In this document: piece after piece, positions 23,772 through 35,245 of the stretch
Layout: every line of letters begins with the position of its first letter
How positions within the stretch are numbered: position 1 is the stretch's first letter
Source of the DNA: Molossus alvarezi
Taxonomy: Eukaryota; Chordata; Mammalia; Chiroptera; Molossidae
Length of the DNA stretch: 64,000 nucleotides
Reading direction: 5' to 3'
Assembly: GCA_037176705.1 (NCBI GenBank)
Contig: CM073887.1
Location: 84,640,348 to 84,704,347 of the forward strand
Made by a program: the position numbers and the translations under genes
The notes under the pieces: generated by a model
What the model saw: only the letters and a program-made list of their open reading frames with translations
Database searches by the model: none
Told to the model about the DNA's origin: nothing

Positions 23772-24106
23772 AAAATGGATAAAAAACTTAAATGTAAGTC
23801 ATGAAACCATAAATATCCTAGAAGAAAACATAGGTAGTAAAGTCTCAGATATCTTCTGTAGCAATATTTTGCCAATATATATCCTTGGGCAAGGGAAACA
23901 AATAAAAATATAAACAAATGGGACTATATCAAACTAAAAAGCTTTTGCACAGCAAAAGAAACTATCAACAAAATGGGAAGGGAACCCAATGAATGGAAGA
24001 ACATATTTGCCAATGATACATCTGATAAGGGGTTAATTTCTAAAATATATAAAGCATGTATACAACTCAACACCAGAAAGACAAACAACTCAATTAAAAA
24101 ATGGTC

Positions 24107-24359
24107 AGCTCTGGCTGGTTTGGCTCAGCAGTTAGAGCGACAGTCCGCGGACGGGAGAGTCCTGGTTTGGTTCCCTCTAAGGGCACGTACCTCGATTACA
24201 GTTTGTCCCTGGCCTGGGCTGAGGTTGTGTGGGTGACAACCACTAGATGTGTCTCTCTCACATCGATGTTTCTCTCTCTCTCTTCCCTCTCTCCCTCCTG
24301 CTCTATCTGAAGATAAATGCAAAAATGTCCTCAGGTGAGAATTAAAAAAAAAAAAAAAA
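24107..24359 (+). mobile_element. Ves SINE, long form, diverged head
   Basis: Head reads CTCTGGCTGGTTTGGCTCAG. Flanks are AAAATGGTCA and AAAAAGTCAA. Confidence 0.9.
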
Positions 24360-24475
24360 AGTCAAAGGACCTTAATAGACCTTTCTCCAAAGAAGACATA
24401 CAGATGACCAATAGACATATGAAAAGATGCTCTACGTCACTAATCATCAGACAGATGCAAATTAAAACCACAATG

Positions 24476-24677
24476 AACCCTAGCAGGTGTGGCTCAGTTG
24501 ATTGGGTGTCGTCCTGTGCACCAAAATGTTACTGGTTTGATTTACAGTCAGGGCACATGCCTGGGTTTCTGGCACTGTCCCCTAGGGGGTGCATAGAAGC
24601 AGTCAGTTGGTGTTCTGCTATCACATCTCCCTTCCTCTCTCTCTCTCTCAAACTATCAATAAAAAAAATGTTTAAAA
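24476..24677 (+). mobile_element. Ves SINE, 'CAGTCAGGGCACAT' type
   Basis: Flanks AAAACCACAATGA and AAAACCACAATGAG. Confidence 0.92.
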
Positions 24678-25515
24678 AACCACAATGAGATGTCACCTCA
24701 CAACTGCCAGAATGGCTATCATCAATAAATCAACAAACAAGTGCTAGCTAGGATGTGGAGAAAAGGGAACCTTAGTATATTGTTGGTGGGAATGCAGACT
24801 GCAGCCACTATGGAAAAACAGTATGGAGTTTCCTCAAAAAATTAAAAATGGAACCAACTTTTGACCCAGCGATTCCACTTTGGAGAATATATCCTAATGA
24901 AACACTAATTTGAAAGAATATATGCACTCGTATATTCATTGCAGCACTATTTACAATAGCTAAGATCTGGAAACAGCTCAAGTGCCCATCAGTAGATGAG
25001 TGGATAAAAAAGCTGTGGTACATAATGTTACTTGGCTGTTTAAAAAAAATTCCTACCTTTTACGACGGCATGGATGGACCTGGAGATTATCATGCTAAGT
25101 GAAATAAGCCAGTCAGAGAAAGATAAATACTATATGATCTCACTTAAATGTAGAATTTAATTAACAAAATAAGCTGGTGAACAAAAGAGAAACAGAGGTA
25201 TGATACATGGAACACACTGACAAATGTCAGAGGGGAGGGGGATTTGGGGGACTGCATGAAAGGAGGTGAAGAGATTAAGATTAACCAAAGAACATATATA
25301 CATAACACATTAACACAGACAACAGTGTGGTGATAGCCAGAGGGAAAGGGAAATGGAGTTGGGGCTGGGGGTAGGTGGAGGTGGACGAAGGGGTGGGAAA
25401 TGGGGACAGAAAGAGACTTTGCTTGGGGCGATGGGAACACAATGCAGTGTGCAGATGAAGTTTTATTGAGTTGTACACTTGAACCTTGCATTATTTTTCC
25501 AACCAATGTCACCCC

Positions 25516-25650
25516 AGTGTGGGGCATGCAGGAGGCAGCAGATCAATGTTTCTCTCTCACATTGACATTTCTATCTCTCTCTCCCTTCCTCTCTCTCTCT
25601 AAAAAATGCAATAAAAACATATTTAAAAAAATAAATAAGAAAAACAAAAC
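25516..25650 (+). mobile_element. Ves SINE, 5'-truncated
   Basis: Starts at CAGTGTGGGGCATGCAGGAG directly at the LINE-1 3' end and runs to the CT tract and A-rich tail. Confidence 0.85.
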
Positions 25651-25896
25651 AGCCCGGCCGGGGTGACTCAGTGGGTTGAGCACCATCCCAGGGACTGAGA
25701 GATCCTGATTGGATTTTCTGTCAGGACACATGCCCACGTTGCAGGCTCAATCCCCAGTGGGGGGCATGCAGGAGGCAGCCTATTAATGTTTCTCTTTCAC
25801 ATCGATGTTTGTCTGTCTCTCTTCCTTCCTTTCTCCCTCCCACTCTATCTGAAGATAAATGCAAAAAAAAAAAAAAAATGTCGTCGAATGAGAATA
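25651..25896 (+). mobile_element. Ves SINE with mixed type features
   Basis: The first half matches the 'GTCAGGACACATGCCC' type and the 3' end (GAAGATAAATGCAAAA) the long type. Confidence 0.88.
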
Positions 25897-25910
25897 AAAA
25901 ATTAAAACTA

Positions 25911-26156
25911 GCCCTGGCTGGTTTGGCTCAGCAGTTGGAGCTTCGGCCTGCAGTCCAGAGAGACCCAGGTTCGGTTCCCACTAAGGGCACGTAGCTCGGT
26001 TGCAGTTTGTCCCAGCCCTGGTTGGTCGTGCGGGTGGCAGCCACTCGATGTGTCCCTTTCACATCAATGTTTCTCTCTCTTTCTCTCTTCCTCTCTCTCT
26101 CTCCCACTCTATCTGAACAAAAAATGGAAAAAATGTCCTCAGGTGAGGATAAAAAA
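25911..26156 (+). mobile_element. Ves SINE, long form
   Basis: Target duplication AAAAATTAAAACTA on both sides. Confidence 0.94.
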
Positions 26157-26403
26157 AAAATTAAAACTAAACAAACACACACAAAAGATATTATCATTGA
26201 AGGGTTCACAGAACCTTGTTGTAATATTTTTGCAACTTCCTATAAATATATATTATTTAAAAAAAATAAATAAATAAAAGCATGTGGGAAATTGGATAAA
26301 GATCAAGCATGATGAATTTTATTAAAATCCTATCCTGTTTAACCTGAAGTTCTGTTATTTTCAGGTGTGGCCAGGGTTGAGGGGTGGGAGGTCATTCTTT
26401 ACT

Positions 26404-26580
26404 TAAAAAAAAAAAAATTAATTGATTGATTTTAGAATGAGAAGGAGAGAGAGGAACATCAGTTTGTTGTTCTACTTATTTATGCATCCATTGGTTTATT
26501 CCTTTATATGCCCTGACCGGGCAAATCCACAATTTTGGTGTGTTAGGATACTCTAACCAACTGAGCTACCTACCAGGCCA
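26404..26580 (-). mobile_element. Ves SINE, degraded
   Basis: Antisense head CAACTGAGCTACCTACCAGG. Flanks GGAGGTCATTCTTTA on both sides. Confidence 0.8.
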
Positions 26581-26604
26581 AGGCTAGGAGGTCATTCTTT
26601 ATTA

Positions 26605-26702
26605 TTTATTTATTTATTTGTTAATCCTCACCCAAGGATATTTTTCCCCCAGTGATCTTCCCCATTGATTTTTAGAGTGGAAGGAAGGGAGAGAGGGGGA
26701 GG

Positions 26703-26760
<58 letters not shown>

Positions 26761-26922
26761 TTAATATGAAAGAGACACATCAATTGGTTGCCTCCTGCAT
26801 GCACCCCAACCGGGGCCAGGAATTGAACCTGCAACCCAGGTATGTGCTCTTGACTCGGAATCAAACTGGAGACCCTTCAGTACACAGACCAATGCTCTAA
26901 CCACTAAGCAACACCAGCCAGG
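26605..26922 (-). mobile_element. Ves SINE with expanded (GA)n
   Basis: Antisense copy next to the previous one at the same target (GGTCATTCT). About 52 bp of GA repeat at 26706-26757. Confidence 0.88.
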
Positions 26923-27005
26923 TCATTCTGTCACCTCCTTTCTGTCAGAAGCTCTGCCTGCCAGCATCTACATGTGCCTGGCCTATGGTAGCCACTTTTT
27001 GAAGA

Positions 27006-27735
27006 ATGAATGATTTGGCAGTAAAGTGGTATGTCTTCATTTCACTGTCAATTGGTGTAATAGATGTCTGTTTAAAGGGCACACACCATGTTTTCCTTGA
27101 AGAAAGAAGGGCAGAGCCCCAGGATAGGGTGCTTTCTCGCCACTTTTGGCCTCAGTGTCCTTCAAGGTCAGTCTGTATACTAACATTGAGTTGTTCTCTG
27201 GGCACAGAGGGTGTCACAGCCTAGACACTCTGTAGGGCAATGTAGTTGCCACTGGTCCTCAGGGCCTGGAAGGGTGCTCAGCATGTCATTTGTGCTAAAT
27301 CAGTTCATTCAACAAAACTGGCTTAGTGCCTCTGCCCAAACCAGGCATTGTTCTAGGCACTGGGGAAACTCTGGTGAATGAGACAAAGTTCCTGCCTCAA
27401 GGAAACTGGCATCCCAGAAGGAGTGACAGATACAAATAAACAGTAGTTTCAAATTATAACAAGGGCCATAAGAATACACCCTGACATGCGGATGGTCTCT
27501 CAGAGGAGGTAACATTGAGATTAGTGAGACCTGACGATGAGAAGAAGCTAGTCAAGAGAAAAACATTCCAGAGGGAGGGAACACAGTGTGCAAAGGCTCA
27601 GAGGCAGGGATGAGTTTGAACAAGAGCACAGAGCATGGGATGAAACTGGAGGGGTTAGCAGAAGCCAGGTCCCAGACAGTCTTATAAACCAGTGTTTCAT
27701 TTGCTCCTCAACTGAGAGTTGAGGTTATGTTTCTT
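27006..27735. other. Intergenic DNA with an old interspersed repeat
   Basis: 27290-27690 has the 'CATTGTTCTAGGCACTGGGG' and 'GTGCAAAGGCTCAGAGGCAG' blocks common in ancient mammalian LINE-derived repeats (L2-like, not firmly assigned). No gene seen. Confidence 0.5.
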
Positions 27736-27738
27736 CAG

Positions 27739-27962
27739 TTTCTTTTCTTTTTAAATTTTTAAAAATATATTTTTATTGATTTTAGAGAGAGGTAAAGGGA
27801 GAGGGACAGAGAGAGAGAAAAACATTGATAGGTTGCCTCCTGCACGCCTCCAACTGGGGATCGAGTGCAATCCTGGCATGTGTCCTGACCAGGAATCAAA
27901 CCAGTGACCTTCTTCTGGTGCAAGGGACGATGCTTAGCCAACTGAGCCACACTGGCCAGGGC
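27739..27962 (-). mobile_element. Ves SINE
   Basis: Flanks ATGTTTCTTCAG (27728-27739) and ATGTATCTTCAG (27963-27974) are the target duplication. Confidence 0.9.
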
Positions 27963-27974
27963 ATGTATCTTCAG

Positions 27975-28164
27975 GTTTTTTTGTGTGTGGTATGTCTTCC
28001 AAGCAGAGGGAATAGCACACTCAGTACCGGGGTGAAAAGCACAAGACCCTGAGGTGGCTGGAGGGGAAGAGGAAGAGGAGGGCTGACAAGAGCAAGACTA
28101 GTCTGGGATCTTGGTTCTCTGTACTGCAGGCCGACGCTCAACCGCTGAGCCAAACTGGCCAGGG
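27975..28164 (-). mobile_element. Chimeric retro-insert: Ves head fused to a copy of 28657-28772
   Basis: Read on the - strand: about 40-53 nt of Ves head (CCCTGGCCAGTTTGGCTCAG to CGGCCTGCAGT), then a 117-bp segment about 95% identical to 28657-28772, then CACACACAAAAAAAC as a short A-rich end. ATGTATCTTCAG on the left and ATGTCTTCAG on the right look like the target duplication. The insertion used the same site as the adjacent Ves. Confidence 0.65.
27994..28110 (-). repeat. Left arm of a 117-bp inverted repeat
   Basis: Its reverse complement matches 28657-28772 with about six substitutions and a short indel. The 546-bp spacer contains the Ves head. Confidence 0.88.
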
Positions 28165-28656
28165 ATGTCTTCAGTTTTTATTTGGAGAAACTGAGGCTTG
28201 GATAGGCCCCAGTCTAGGCCCAGGGGGAGCATGGGAGAGTCAGGATAGCCTTGTCGTCTCTCCACTCCTGCATTCTCTGAATCAGCGCCTTCACTTTGAA
28301 AAGCCCTAACAGCGGCCTCCCTTTATTCTCTTCCTCCCCCTCCTCCAGGCACCCCCTCACCCCCACACACCATCAACAACTTCCTGGGCACAAGAGGCAG
28401 TGGAATTTCTCTGTCCCTTGTAGGAGTTCTTGGGGGGCTACGAGCCACAAAAGGAGTTCTGTTTATTTTTTATTTTCTTTTTTATGACTGGGGAGACTGA
28501 AGCCAGCCTGATTTTAGCCAGCCTGACAAACCCACTTTGTCATTTCAGAGAAAGATTGATGTTCACAGAAATGGATTTCCATGCTTGTGTTTCCTTTCTC
28601 TGCCCTGTTTTCTCTGGTTTCCCCTTGGGACGGGATGGAGGCAGCAGAAGCACCAG

Positions 28657-28772
28657 GATCCCAGCTAGTCTTGCTCTTGTCAGACCCCCTCTTCCTCTTC
28701 CCCTCCAGCCACCCCAGGGTCTTGTGGTTTTCACCCCTGTACTGAGTGTGCTATTCCCTCTGCTTGGAAGAC
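28657..28772 (+). repeat. Right arm of the inverted repeat (likely source copy)
   Basis: No SINE head or A-tail borders this copy, so it looks like the resident sequence from which the 27994-28110 copy was made. Confidence 0.8.
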
Positions 28773-28854
28773 CACTGGCATTTTGTGAGTGCCCACCATG
28801 ATGAAGCTATCCCGCACCGGATCCTTTGGTCTTCCTGACTGGAAAGCTGTGACT

Positions 28855-28975
28855 GCCTTTCTCCTTCCTGCTGAGGACTGAGACCTGAGGTTCAGAGAGG
28901 GAAGACAGCTTTCCTAAGACCCCAGAGCCAATGAACAACAGAGCTGGGATCAGACCCAGGTTCGTCTGCTCCCTG
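28855..28975 (-). repeat. MIR SINE fragment
   Basis: Antisense MIR blocks: CAGAGAGGGAAGACAGCTTT, then CAACAGAGCTGGGATCAGA. Confidence 0.65.
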
Positions 28976-30395
28976 CACCCTTTTGCCCTTGAACCACACT
29001 GTGTTGCCTCAAATGCATTAATTTCTTTCCTCCTGGTAAGCAGGCTCCCTTTCCAAAGGCCAGCTGGAATGTCTCCCCCTTTAGTGAACTTCCCCAGCCC
29101 TCTCCCTCAAGCCAGAGCAGGCCAGGCTTCCGCAGCACACCACGAGGCTGGCTCTTCTCCATGGGACTCCCCCATTATGATCAATGCTGCTGGTCGCCCA
29201 GGTCGCTGTGTCACCAGATGGAGGGCAATCACATTCACCGCACCGGTAGACCCTAACAAAAGGGCAAGAACACAGTGGGCATTAGTGTGTGTGTTCTGAA
29301 TCGATGAGTAAGTGAACAAATGAGTGAGCTGTGGGGAGGGAAAGCGTGTGGGAAGCTGACCCCAGTCCCGGGGCCCAGGTGATCTTACATAGGTCTGCCC
29401 TCTTTCTTCCAGGGTCCAGCACAGTGAAATTCACTGTTATCTGTCTCATTTCCAATTACTCATTTATATGACGACTCCTTGCATCCCCCCCTCCCAGCCT
29501 CTGCAGTTCTGACAAGCTGAGACAAACTATGGGCCTCTGCTGTTATTTCAACCTCAGAAACTGAGAAAAAGCATGCTGGGAAAGCCCTCCAAACAGCAGA
29601 AAGCTCAACACCCTGAAGGTCACTGGAGGGTGGGCACTGAGCCAGCTGGGCCAAAAATCAGCCACATGTGCTGAGCATGAGTGGAGTTATTTTAGCAAAT
29701 GTATAAATATTTTATGTGATTTTAACCACAGTGTGGCCAGAGAAAAAAAGCTGGAAGCAAATATACAAAGTATTAGTCATTGTGGGTGGTGTGAATGTCA
29801 ATGATGGTTACTTTTTCTTTATACTTTTCTTCAATTTTTTTTTAAAGGCTCTGATGCATTGTGTGGGATGCAGCTAATACAAGCCTCAGTCTGCTTGCCA
29901 GGCATGCTCCTCCACCCAAAGGTGGGAATCCTGACAACCCCCTCTACCCACCCTTTCTGAGGTCTGGCTTTCAATTCTGGGACCTACCCCTTCTTCCAAC
30001 ACATTAGCTTTTTCCCCTTAAATTAGCTAGAGTGAGTTTCCTGTTCGTTGCTTGCCAACTAAAGACCTCTGATAAAGGCACCGAAAAGTAAGAGCTATTT
30101 GAGAACATCAGGTGTGTGCAAATTCTAGGTGTCCAAATTGGTATGTCTTACCAATAGTGATTATATATACTGTATTTGCTGGTGCCTGAGTTAAAATGAA
30201 GCCAGAGCTAAACCAGAGTCTTATATGTAGTTCTGGAAGATTAGAATCATGCTGTCTAGGTACTTGCCTCTCTGGCAATCAGGAGTTTGAAAACTGACAG
30301 AACATCCTTTAAACCATTCCTCTGAATATCAGTTGTCTCAGTCTAGCTTTAGGAGGGGAAGTACATGGTGTGTCTAGGCAACAATTAACAGATCT
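28976..30395. other. Intergenic unique DNA, no gene seen
   Basis: Short reading frames only. No splice-bounded conserved block and no recognisable repeat. Confidence 0.5.
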
Positions 30396-30399
30396 TTGT

Positions 30400-30595
30400 G
30401 GTCCAGCTGGAGTGGCTCAGTGGTTGAGCATCATCCTGTGCACTAAGAGGTCCAGGTTTGATTCCAGTCAGGGCACATGCCTGGGTTGCGGGCTCAATCC
30501 CCAGTAGAGGGCATGCAGGAGGCAGCGCATTGATGTTTCTATCTCTCTCCTTCTCCCTCCCTCTCTCCAAAAACTCAATAAAAACATTAAAGAGA
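30400..30595 (+). mobile_element. Ves SINE, 'CAGTCAGGGCACAT' type
   Basis: Left flank AGATCTTTGTG. The matching AGATCTGTGTG lies after the next SINE, at about 30869. Confidence 0.9.
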
Positions 30596-30852
30596 GCCCT
30601 GGCCAGTTTGGCTCAGTGGTAGACCATCAGCCTGTGGACCAATGAGTCTGGGGTTTGATTCCGGCCAAGGGCACATACCTCAGTTGCGGTTCATGCCCGG
30701 CCCTGGTCGGGGTCGTGTGGGAAGCAACTAATCGATGTGTCACTCTCATGTCGATGTTTCTCTCCTTCTCCCACTCTTTCTGAAAGTAAAGAGAAAAATA
30801 TCCTTGGGTGAGGATTAAAAAACAAAAACAAAACAAACAAACAAAAAAACGT
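30596..30852 (+). mobile_element. Ves SINE, long form, nested in the preceding SINE tail
   Basis: Flanks ACATTAAAGAGA and ACATTAAAAAAGAGA. Confidence 0.9.
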
Positions 30853-31407
30853 ACATTAAAAAAGAGAGAGATCTGTGTGATTAATGAGTGTGTCCATGTA
30901 GAGGAACAGAGAATAAAAGTATGAAGTTCCCAAGGGTCCCAGAGTCGAGCACCTGGGCTTCTAAGCTGGGGAGCTGGACAAAGGAGGCACTGAGAACTTC
31001 TGAATGCCCATGTGTGACCTGCTTGCAGAGAGCAATGGGCAGCCATGAGAAAGATAGACTGGTGACAAGCAGCTGACAAGTGGGGTGTCTACTCCCACCA
31101 CGTATTCTGGCCTCAATTTTACCTGGGCCCTTAATTTGCCCAGAAAACCTTCTAAGACCTCCTACACCCTTTCCTACTCTCTAAAACAGCTATTTCAAAT
31201 CTTTAGTCTTAGACCTCTGACCCCATTATCTTTCCTGACCCTGACAGGGAGGTGAGGCCACCACATGGAGATGCCCTCAACTTCTGCCTTCAAACCTACA
31301 AATGCAGATTCCTGCTCCCGTCCTTCCTCCTGAGGCCCACTCCTCCCACCACCCCAGTGACATCTTTCTCTGTGTATCTTCATTCTTTCTCTAAAATTTC
31401 ATGGCTT

Positions 31408-31632
31408 TGCCATGGCCAGTTTGGCCCAGCATTGGCCCATGGACCAAAGGGTTATAGGTTTGATTCCTGGTCAAGGGCACGTACCTGGGTTGCAAGTTTG
31501 ATCCCCAGCCCCAGTAGGGGCTGGGTGGGATGCAACCAACTGATGTGTCTCTCTCTCCCTCCTTCCCTTCCCCTCTATCGAAAAATATCAATGGAAAAAA
31601 AAATATCCTTGGGTGAGGATTAACAACAAAAA
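31408..31632 (+). mobile_element. Ves SINE, long form, diverged
   Basis: Target duplication AATTTCATGGCTTT on both sides. Confidence 0.9.
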
Positions 31633-31639
31633 GAATTTC

Positions 31640-32415
31640 ATGGCTTTTAGCATTTAAACATAATGAAATTTCTCCTACCTTAAAACAAATAAGGACCCTT
31701 CCTCAGTCCTGACTCCTCTCTAGCTTGTCCTGTGTGCCCCATACCTTTCACCAACAGACTTTTGAGAGCTGCCCATATTCAATCTTTCCACTTCCCCTTC
31801 TATTGACTACTGCTGCCTTCTGACACTGTACTCCACTGAAATAGCTCATATCAAGGTCACCAGTGACTTCATTCCTAAATCCAGTTGTTTGAAACCTGGG
31901 TATCATCTAATTTCTTCCTTCTTGCCTGTTCATATCTGGTCAGCCTCCAAGTCTTGGCTATCGTGCCTTGCAGTGTTCAAGTCCACCACTAGCTTCTCTC
32001 CATCCCATGCAACTCCTAATCCAAACTTCATGTCACCTTTTTCTTGCTTGCTGTCCTACCCAGTCTCTCCACAGTGACAGAACTAGCTTTCAGAAACCCA
32101 AATCTGATGTGTCTCCCTTGCTTAAAGCTCCCCAGTGGCCCTCAGGATCAAGTATAAATTTCTTAATCTAGTTCACATGTGAGAACAGGGGCCACTTACC
32201 CCATGTCAGGTACCAGCTGGGAAACTACATTCAAAAACGTCTTGAAAAAGGCCAAGAAAGTGGTAATTAGGTCATAGGTGACCCTGAGAGATGGTCAGTG
32301 GAGATGAAATTAAGGAAGTGGAAGCTGGTGGTGCAACTACCTTGTCAGGGAAGGAACAGGGTGGTAACCCGTGGATACAGCAAGGTTGATTTTGTAAGGG
32401 AGGAGATGCCAAACA
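31640..32415. other. Intergenic DNA, probably an old repeat at 31690-32165
   Basis: CTTAAAGCTCCCCAGTGGCC, CTCAGGATCAAGTATAAATT and neighbouring blocks resemble an ancient interspersed repeat. The family is not assigned. No gene seen. Confidence 0.4.
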
Positions 32416-32416
32416 T

Positions 32417-32602
32417 TTTTTTAGTATTTTTTAAATTGATATTTTAGAGAGAAAGGGAGAGAGAGAAACATTGATGTAAGAGAAATATCGATCAGCTGCC
32501 TCCTACATGCCACCTACTGGTGATTAAGCCCGAAACCCAGGCATGGGCCCTGACACGGAATAGAACCGGGACAGTCAATCCACTGTGCCACGCCGACCTG
32601 GT
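32417..32602 (-). mobile_element. Ves SINE, diverged
   Basis: Flanks CCAAACATTTTTT and TCAAACAATTTTTGA. Confidence 0.85.
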
Positions 32603-32849
32603 GTCAAACAATTTTTGATGGACAATAAAAAAATCCAAGCAATTGAAAAGGAGATGATAGTTGTTGGTAAAGGTTTTGATAATGGTGACACAGATGGGAG
32701 ACTGAACACTGCTATTGGAAGTATAATTTTCTATACTACAATTTAGAGATAGAACATTTTAAAAAGGAAAAAATTTCCATTCTTATTTTGACTCAGTAAC
32801 TTCATATTTAGGATATTTTTTCCCTGAAAAAATAAGCATGGACGTGCAA

Positions 32850-33052
32850 ATTTTTTTAAAAAAATAAGTTTTTATTGATTTTTAGAGAGAGAGAAACATC
32901 GATGAGAAAGAAACCACGATCAGCTGCCTCCTGCACACCCTCTACTGGGGATCGAGCCCACAACCTGGGCATGTGCCCTGACCGGGAATCGAACCTGCGA
33001 CCTCCTGGTGCATGGGACGACGCTCAATCAACTGAGCCACACTGGCTGGGCA
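32850..33052 (-). mobile_element. Ves SINE
   Basis: Antisense: tail AAGTTTTTATTGATTTTTAG, head CTGAGCCACACTGGCTGGGC. Confidence 0.92.
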
Positions 33053-35183
33053 AGGTTATCAACCTGCTATATAGAAAAGAAAAAAAAACTTTAACAATCT
33101 AAATGTCACAAGAGGATTTTTATCAATTTATGGTACATCCATTCAGTGAAGTGCTGCATAGCCATTAAAAAGATCAAAGACAGGTGTGAAATAGAGATAA
33201 TACAGTGTTTACAATATTATCCCATTTCTGTAAAAAAAGTTTTATATGCAACAAAAAGTCAGGGAAGAATGTTAACAATGGCCATCTCCAGGCAATGTGG
33301 TGTACTACGTTCACTTTTTTTTTCTAATTTCCTAAAATTTCCCATCATAAATAGGAAAATACTAGAATCAGGAAGTTTATGAAATCATCTACACACACTG
33401 AGTCCATTTATATGAAGTTTAAGAACAGGCAAAACTTCTATGGTGAAAGAAGTCAGAATAGTGGCTCTTGGGACCATTGACTGAGAAGACATACGAGGGA
33501 GAGGAAACTTTCTGGGTGAATGAAGTATTCTGCATCTTGGTTTTGGGGTACACAGGTAAAATTTTGTCAAGCTGTAGATTTAAGATCTGAACATTTTACT
33601 GTGTTAATTATCTCTTTAAAAAAAGAAAATACATCCACAAGACAAGAGAAAGAGGAAGCAGGTGATATCACAGAACAAGTCTGAGGTGAGAAAGGAAGAG
33701 GTTGTGACCTGTTTTCTCAGGAAGTAGGCTGTTGTAGTAAGCAGCTCAGAGTGGAAAGGATGCTGGTGCCTCAGGCCTGAGCGAGGCAGACAGTGGAGTG
33801 AGCCCATGCAGCAGAAACACCCTGGGGAGTTCCCTAGAACTGGATCAAAGGTGTGGGCACCAACCCAGGGCTCACTTTGCTGTGATAGATGCTAGGAGTC
33901 TGCAGCTTAACAACTGAGTAGACTAGGAATTGCGACTGAGTACTAGCTTGCAGTGAACAGGAGGGGCGTGAAGCCAAGAGAACTGGGATGAGCGGAGAGG
34001 GACAGAAAGGCTTTGAGAGTAGAGGAGGGACTGTGGCGTTGGAACCATCAAGGCTATGGTGTGCGAGGAATTGGTTCTAAGTTCCTGAGGGTGAAGCAGT
34101 TCCAAGTGAAGGCCATGCTCAAAGCATGGCACTGCTGGGAGGGACAGAAGGGAAGGAAGAGAACATTTACTCGGCATCTATCTACCCACCACCAGGCACT
34201 TAACAGATACCAGCCCGTGTAAGGGCACCTGAACACTGCAAGGATTTAGTGTTTGCATATGGTAAAACATGCCCTCATCAGTCAGCAAACAGCAATTTCA
34301 AAGCCAGACTTGACTCCACTCTCTTCCCACCATATTCAGCTGCCACAGTCACACCAGGAGCAGCGTAGAGAACCCACACATGGAGATGTGAGCCACTAGG
34401 TTGTGGTAGTGTCAGTTGTCAACATCTGGGGAATGGCCAGTAGCAACTGGAATGGGCTAGTCCCAGGATATGGCATGTGCTTCAGGACAGTGCATCAAGG
34501 TGGCAGAAGAGAAATACAGACCCTGCCTCCTGGTGCCAAGATTCATGGGAATCTATGTTTCAGTTTCAGGGGAAAAATCTGGGAGTTCTAAACACCATTC
34601 TGAGAGTTAGCAAGGGAAGTGACCAGGAGCAGGTGGGGCTGTGGAAGGTGGGAGAGGCCCAGCACCGCGGTAGCTGAACTCACAGGCTGAGGGACTCTGG
34701 GTACTCATGGCGCCATCGGGGTAAAAGCACACAAGTTCCAACTGCAGCATTGAAGGCTCGTCAAGAAGCATCCAGCATAATCTGCCCCTAAGTGAAGCTT
34801 CAACTGAACCCTCTTCCCTTCCTCTCTCCTCGTTAACCATATCTAGGGCAAACCATTAGCAGTGGGCAAACTACCAACTGTTTGGAACAGTAATAGGAGG
34901 TATTATTTATCAAATGCCTACCATGTGCCAGGCCCTCTGATCAACAGCAATGCTACAATCAGCCCTATTTTACAGATGACACTGAAGCTTAGAGTTGAGG
35001 TCACTTGACTGCAATCATGGCCACAGGCAGGATTTAGGACCCAGCGTATCTGGTATCAGGGTTTGAATCTTCCTGGACTCTTAACTGATAGCCAAATTTT
35101 TATATGTAAGCTTCACAATCAATTGTAAAATGTTCATTCTTAGTGGATTCTGACCTAAAATGGATAAACTCTTGCAGACTTTT
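33053..35183. other. Intergenic DNA, no gene seen
   Basis: No recognisable coding block. An antisense MIR lies at about 34905-35045. Confidence 0.5.
34905..35045 (-). repeat. MIR SINE fragment
   Basis: CCTACCATGTGCCAGGCCCT, CCCTATTTTACAGATGA and the following antisense MIR blocks. Confidence 0.7.
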
Positions 35184-35198
35184 GAGACTGAGCAGATA

Positions 35199-35245
35199 GC
35201 CCTGGCCGGTTTGGCTCAGCAGTTAGAGTGTCGGCCTGCGGTCCT
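35199..35245 (+). mobile_element. 47-nt tailless Ves head
   Basis: Only the first 47 nt of the tRNA-like head (GCCCTGGCCGGTTTGGCTCA through CTGCGGTCCT) is present, with box A and no box B, body or A-tail. A perfect 15-bp direct repeat GAGACTGAGCAGATA flanks it (35184-35198 and 35246-35260). Confidence 0.9.

Larger units (their letters stand above)
9786..25515 (+). mobile_element. LINE-1 no. 2, near full length, stretched by nested insertions
   Basis: The 5' UTR begins at TTCCAAGATGGCTGCAG. ORF1 text lies at 12470-13341 (with gaps) and 16635-17017. The ORF2 start region is around 17222-17547, the endonuclease part at 18306-18661, the reverse transcriptase part at 20276-23513, the C-terminal part at 23772-24900, and the 3' UTR ends near 25515 (GTACACTTGAACC, CCAATGTCACCC). 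All pieces are colinear and on +. Frameshifts and stops in both ORFs show it is inactive. Inserts: about 19 Ves SINEs, a HAL1 and a CCDC90B retrocopy. Confidence 0.85.

Noticed and set aside
26706..26757. Long (GA)n tract as a possible regulatory element
   Set aside because: Part of an antisense Ves SINE; the expansion is simple slippage.
28296..28487. Possible small gene at 28.3-28.8 kb
   Set aside because: Low-complexity proline/serine frames with no splice-consistent continuation. The similar frame on the other strand is explained by the inverted repeat.
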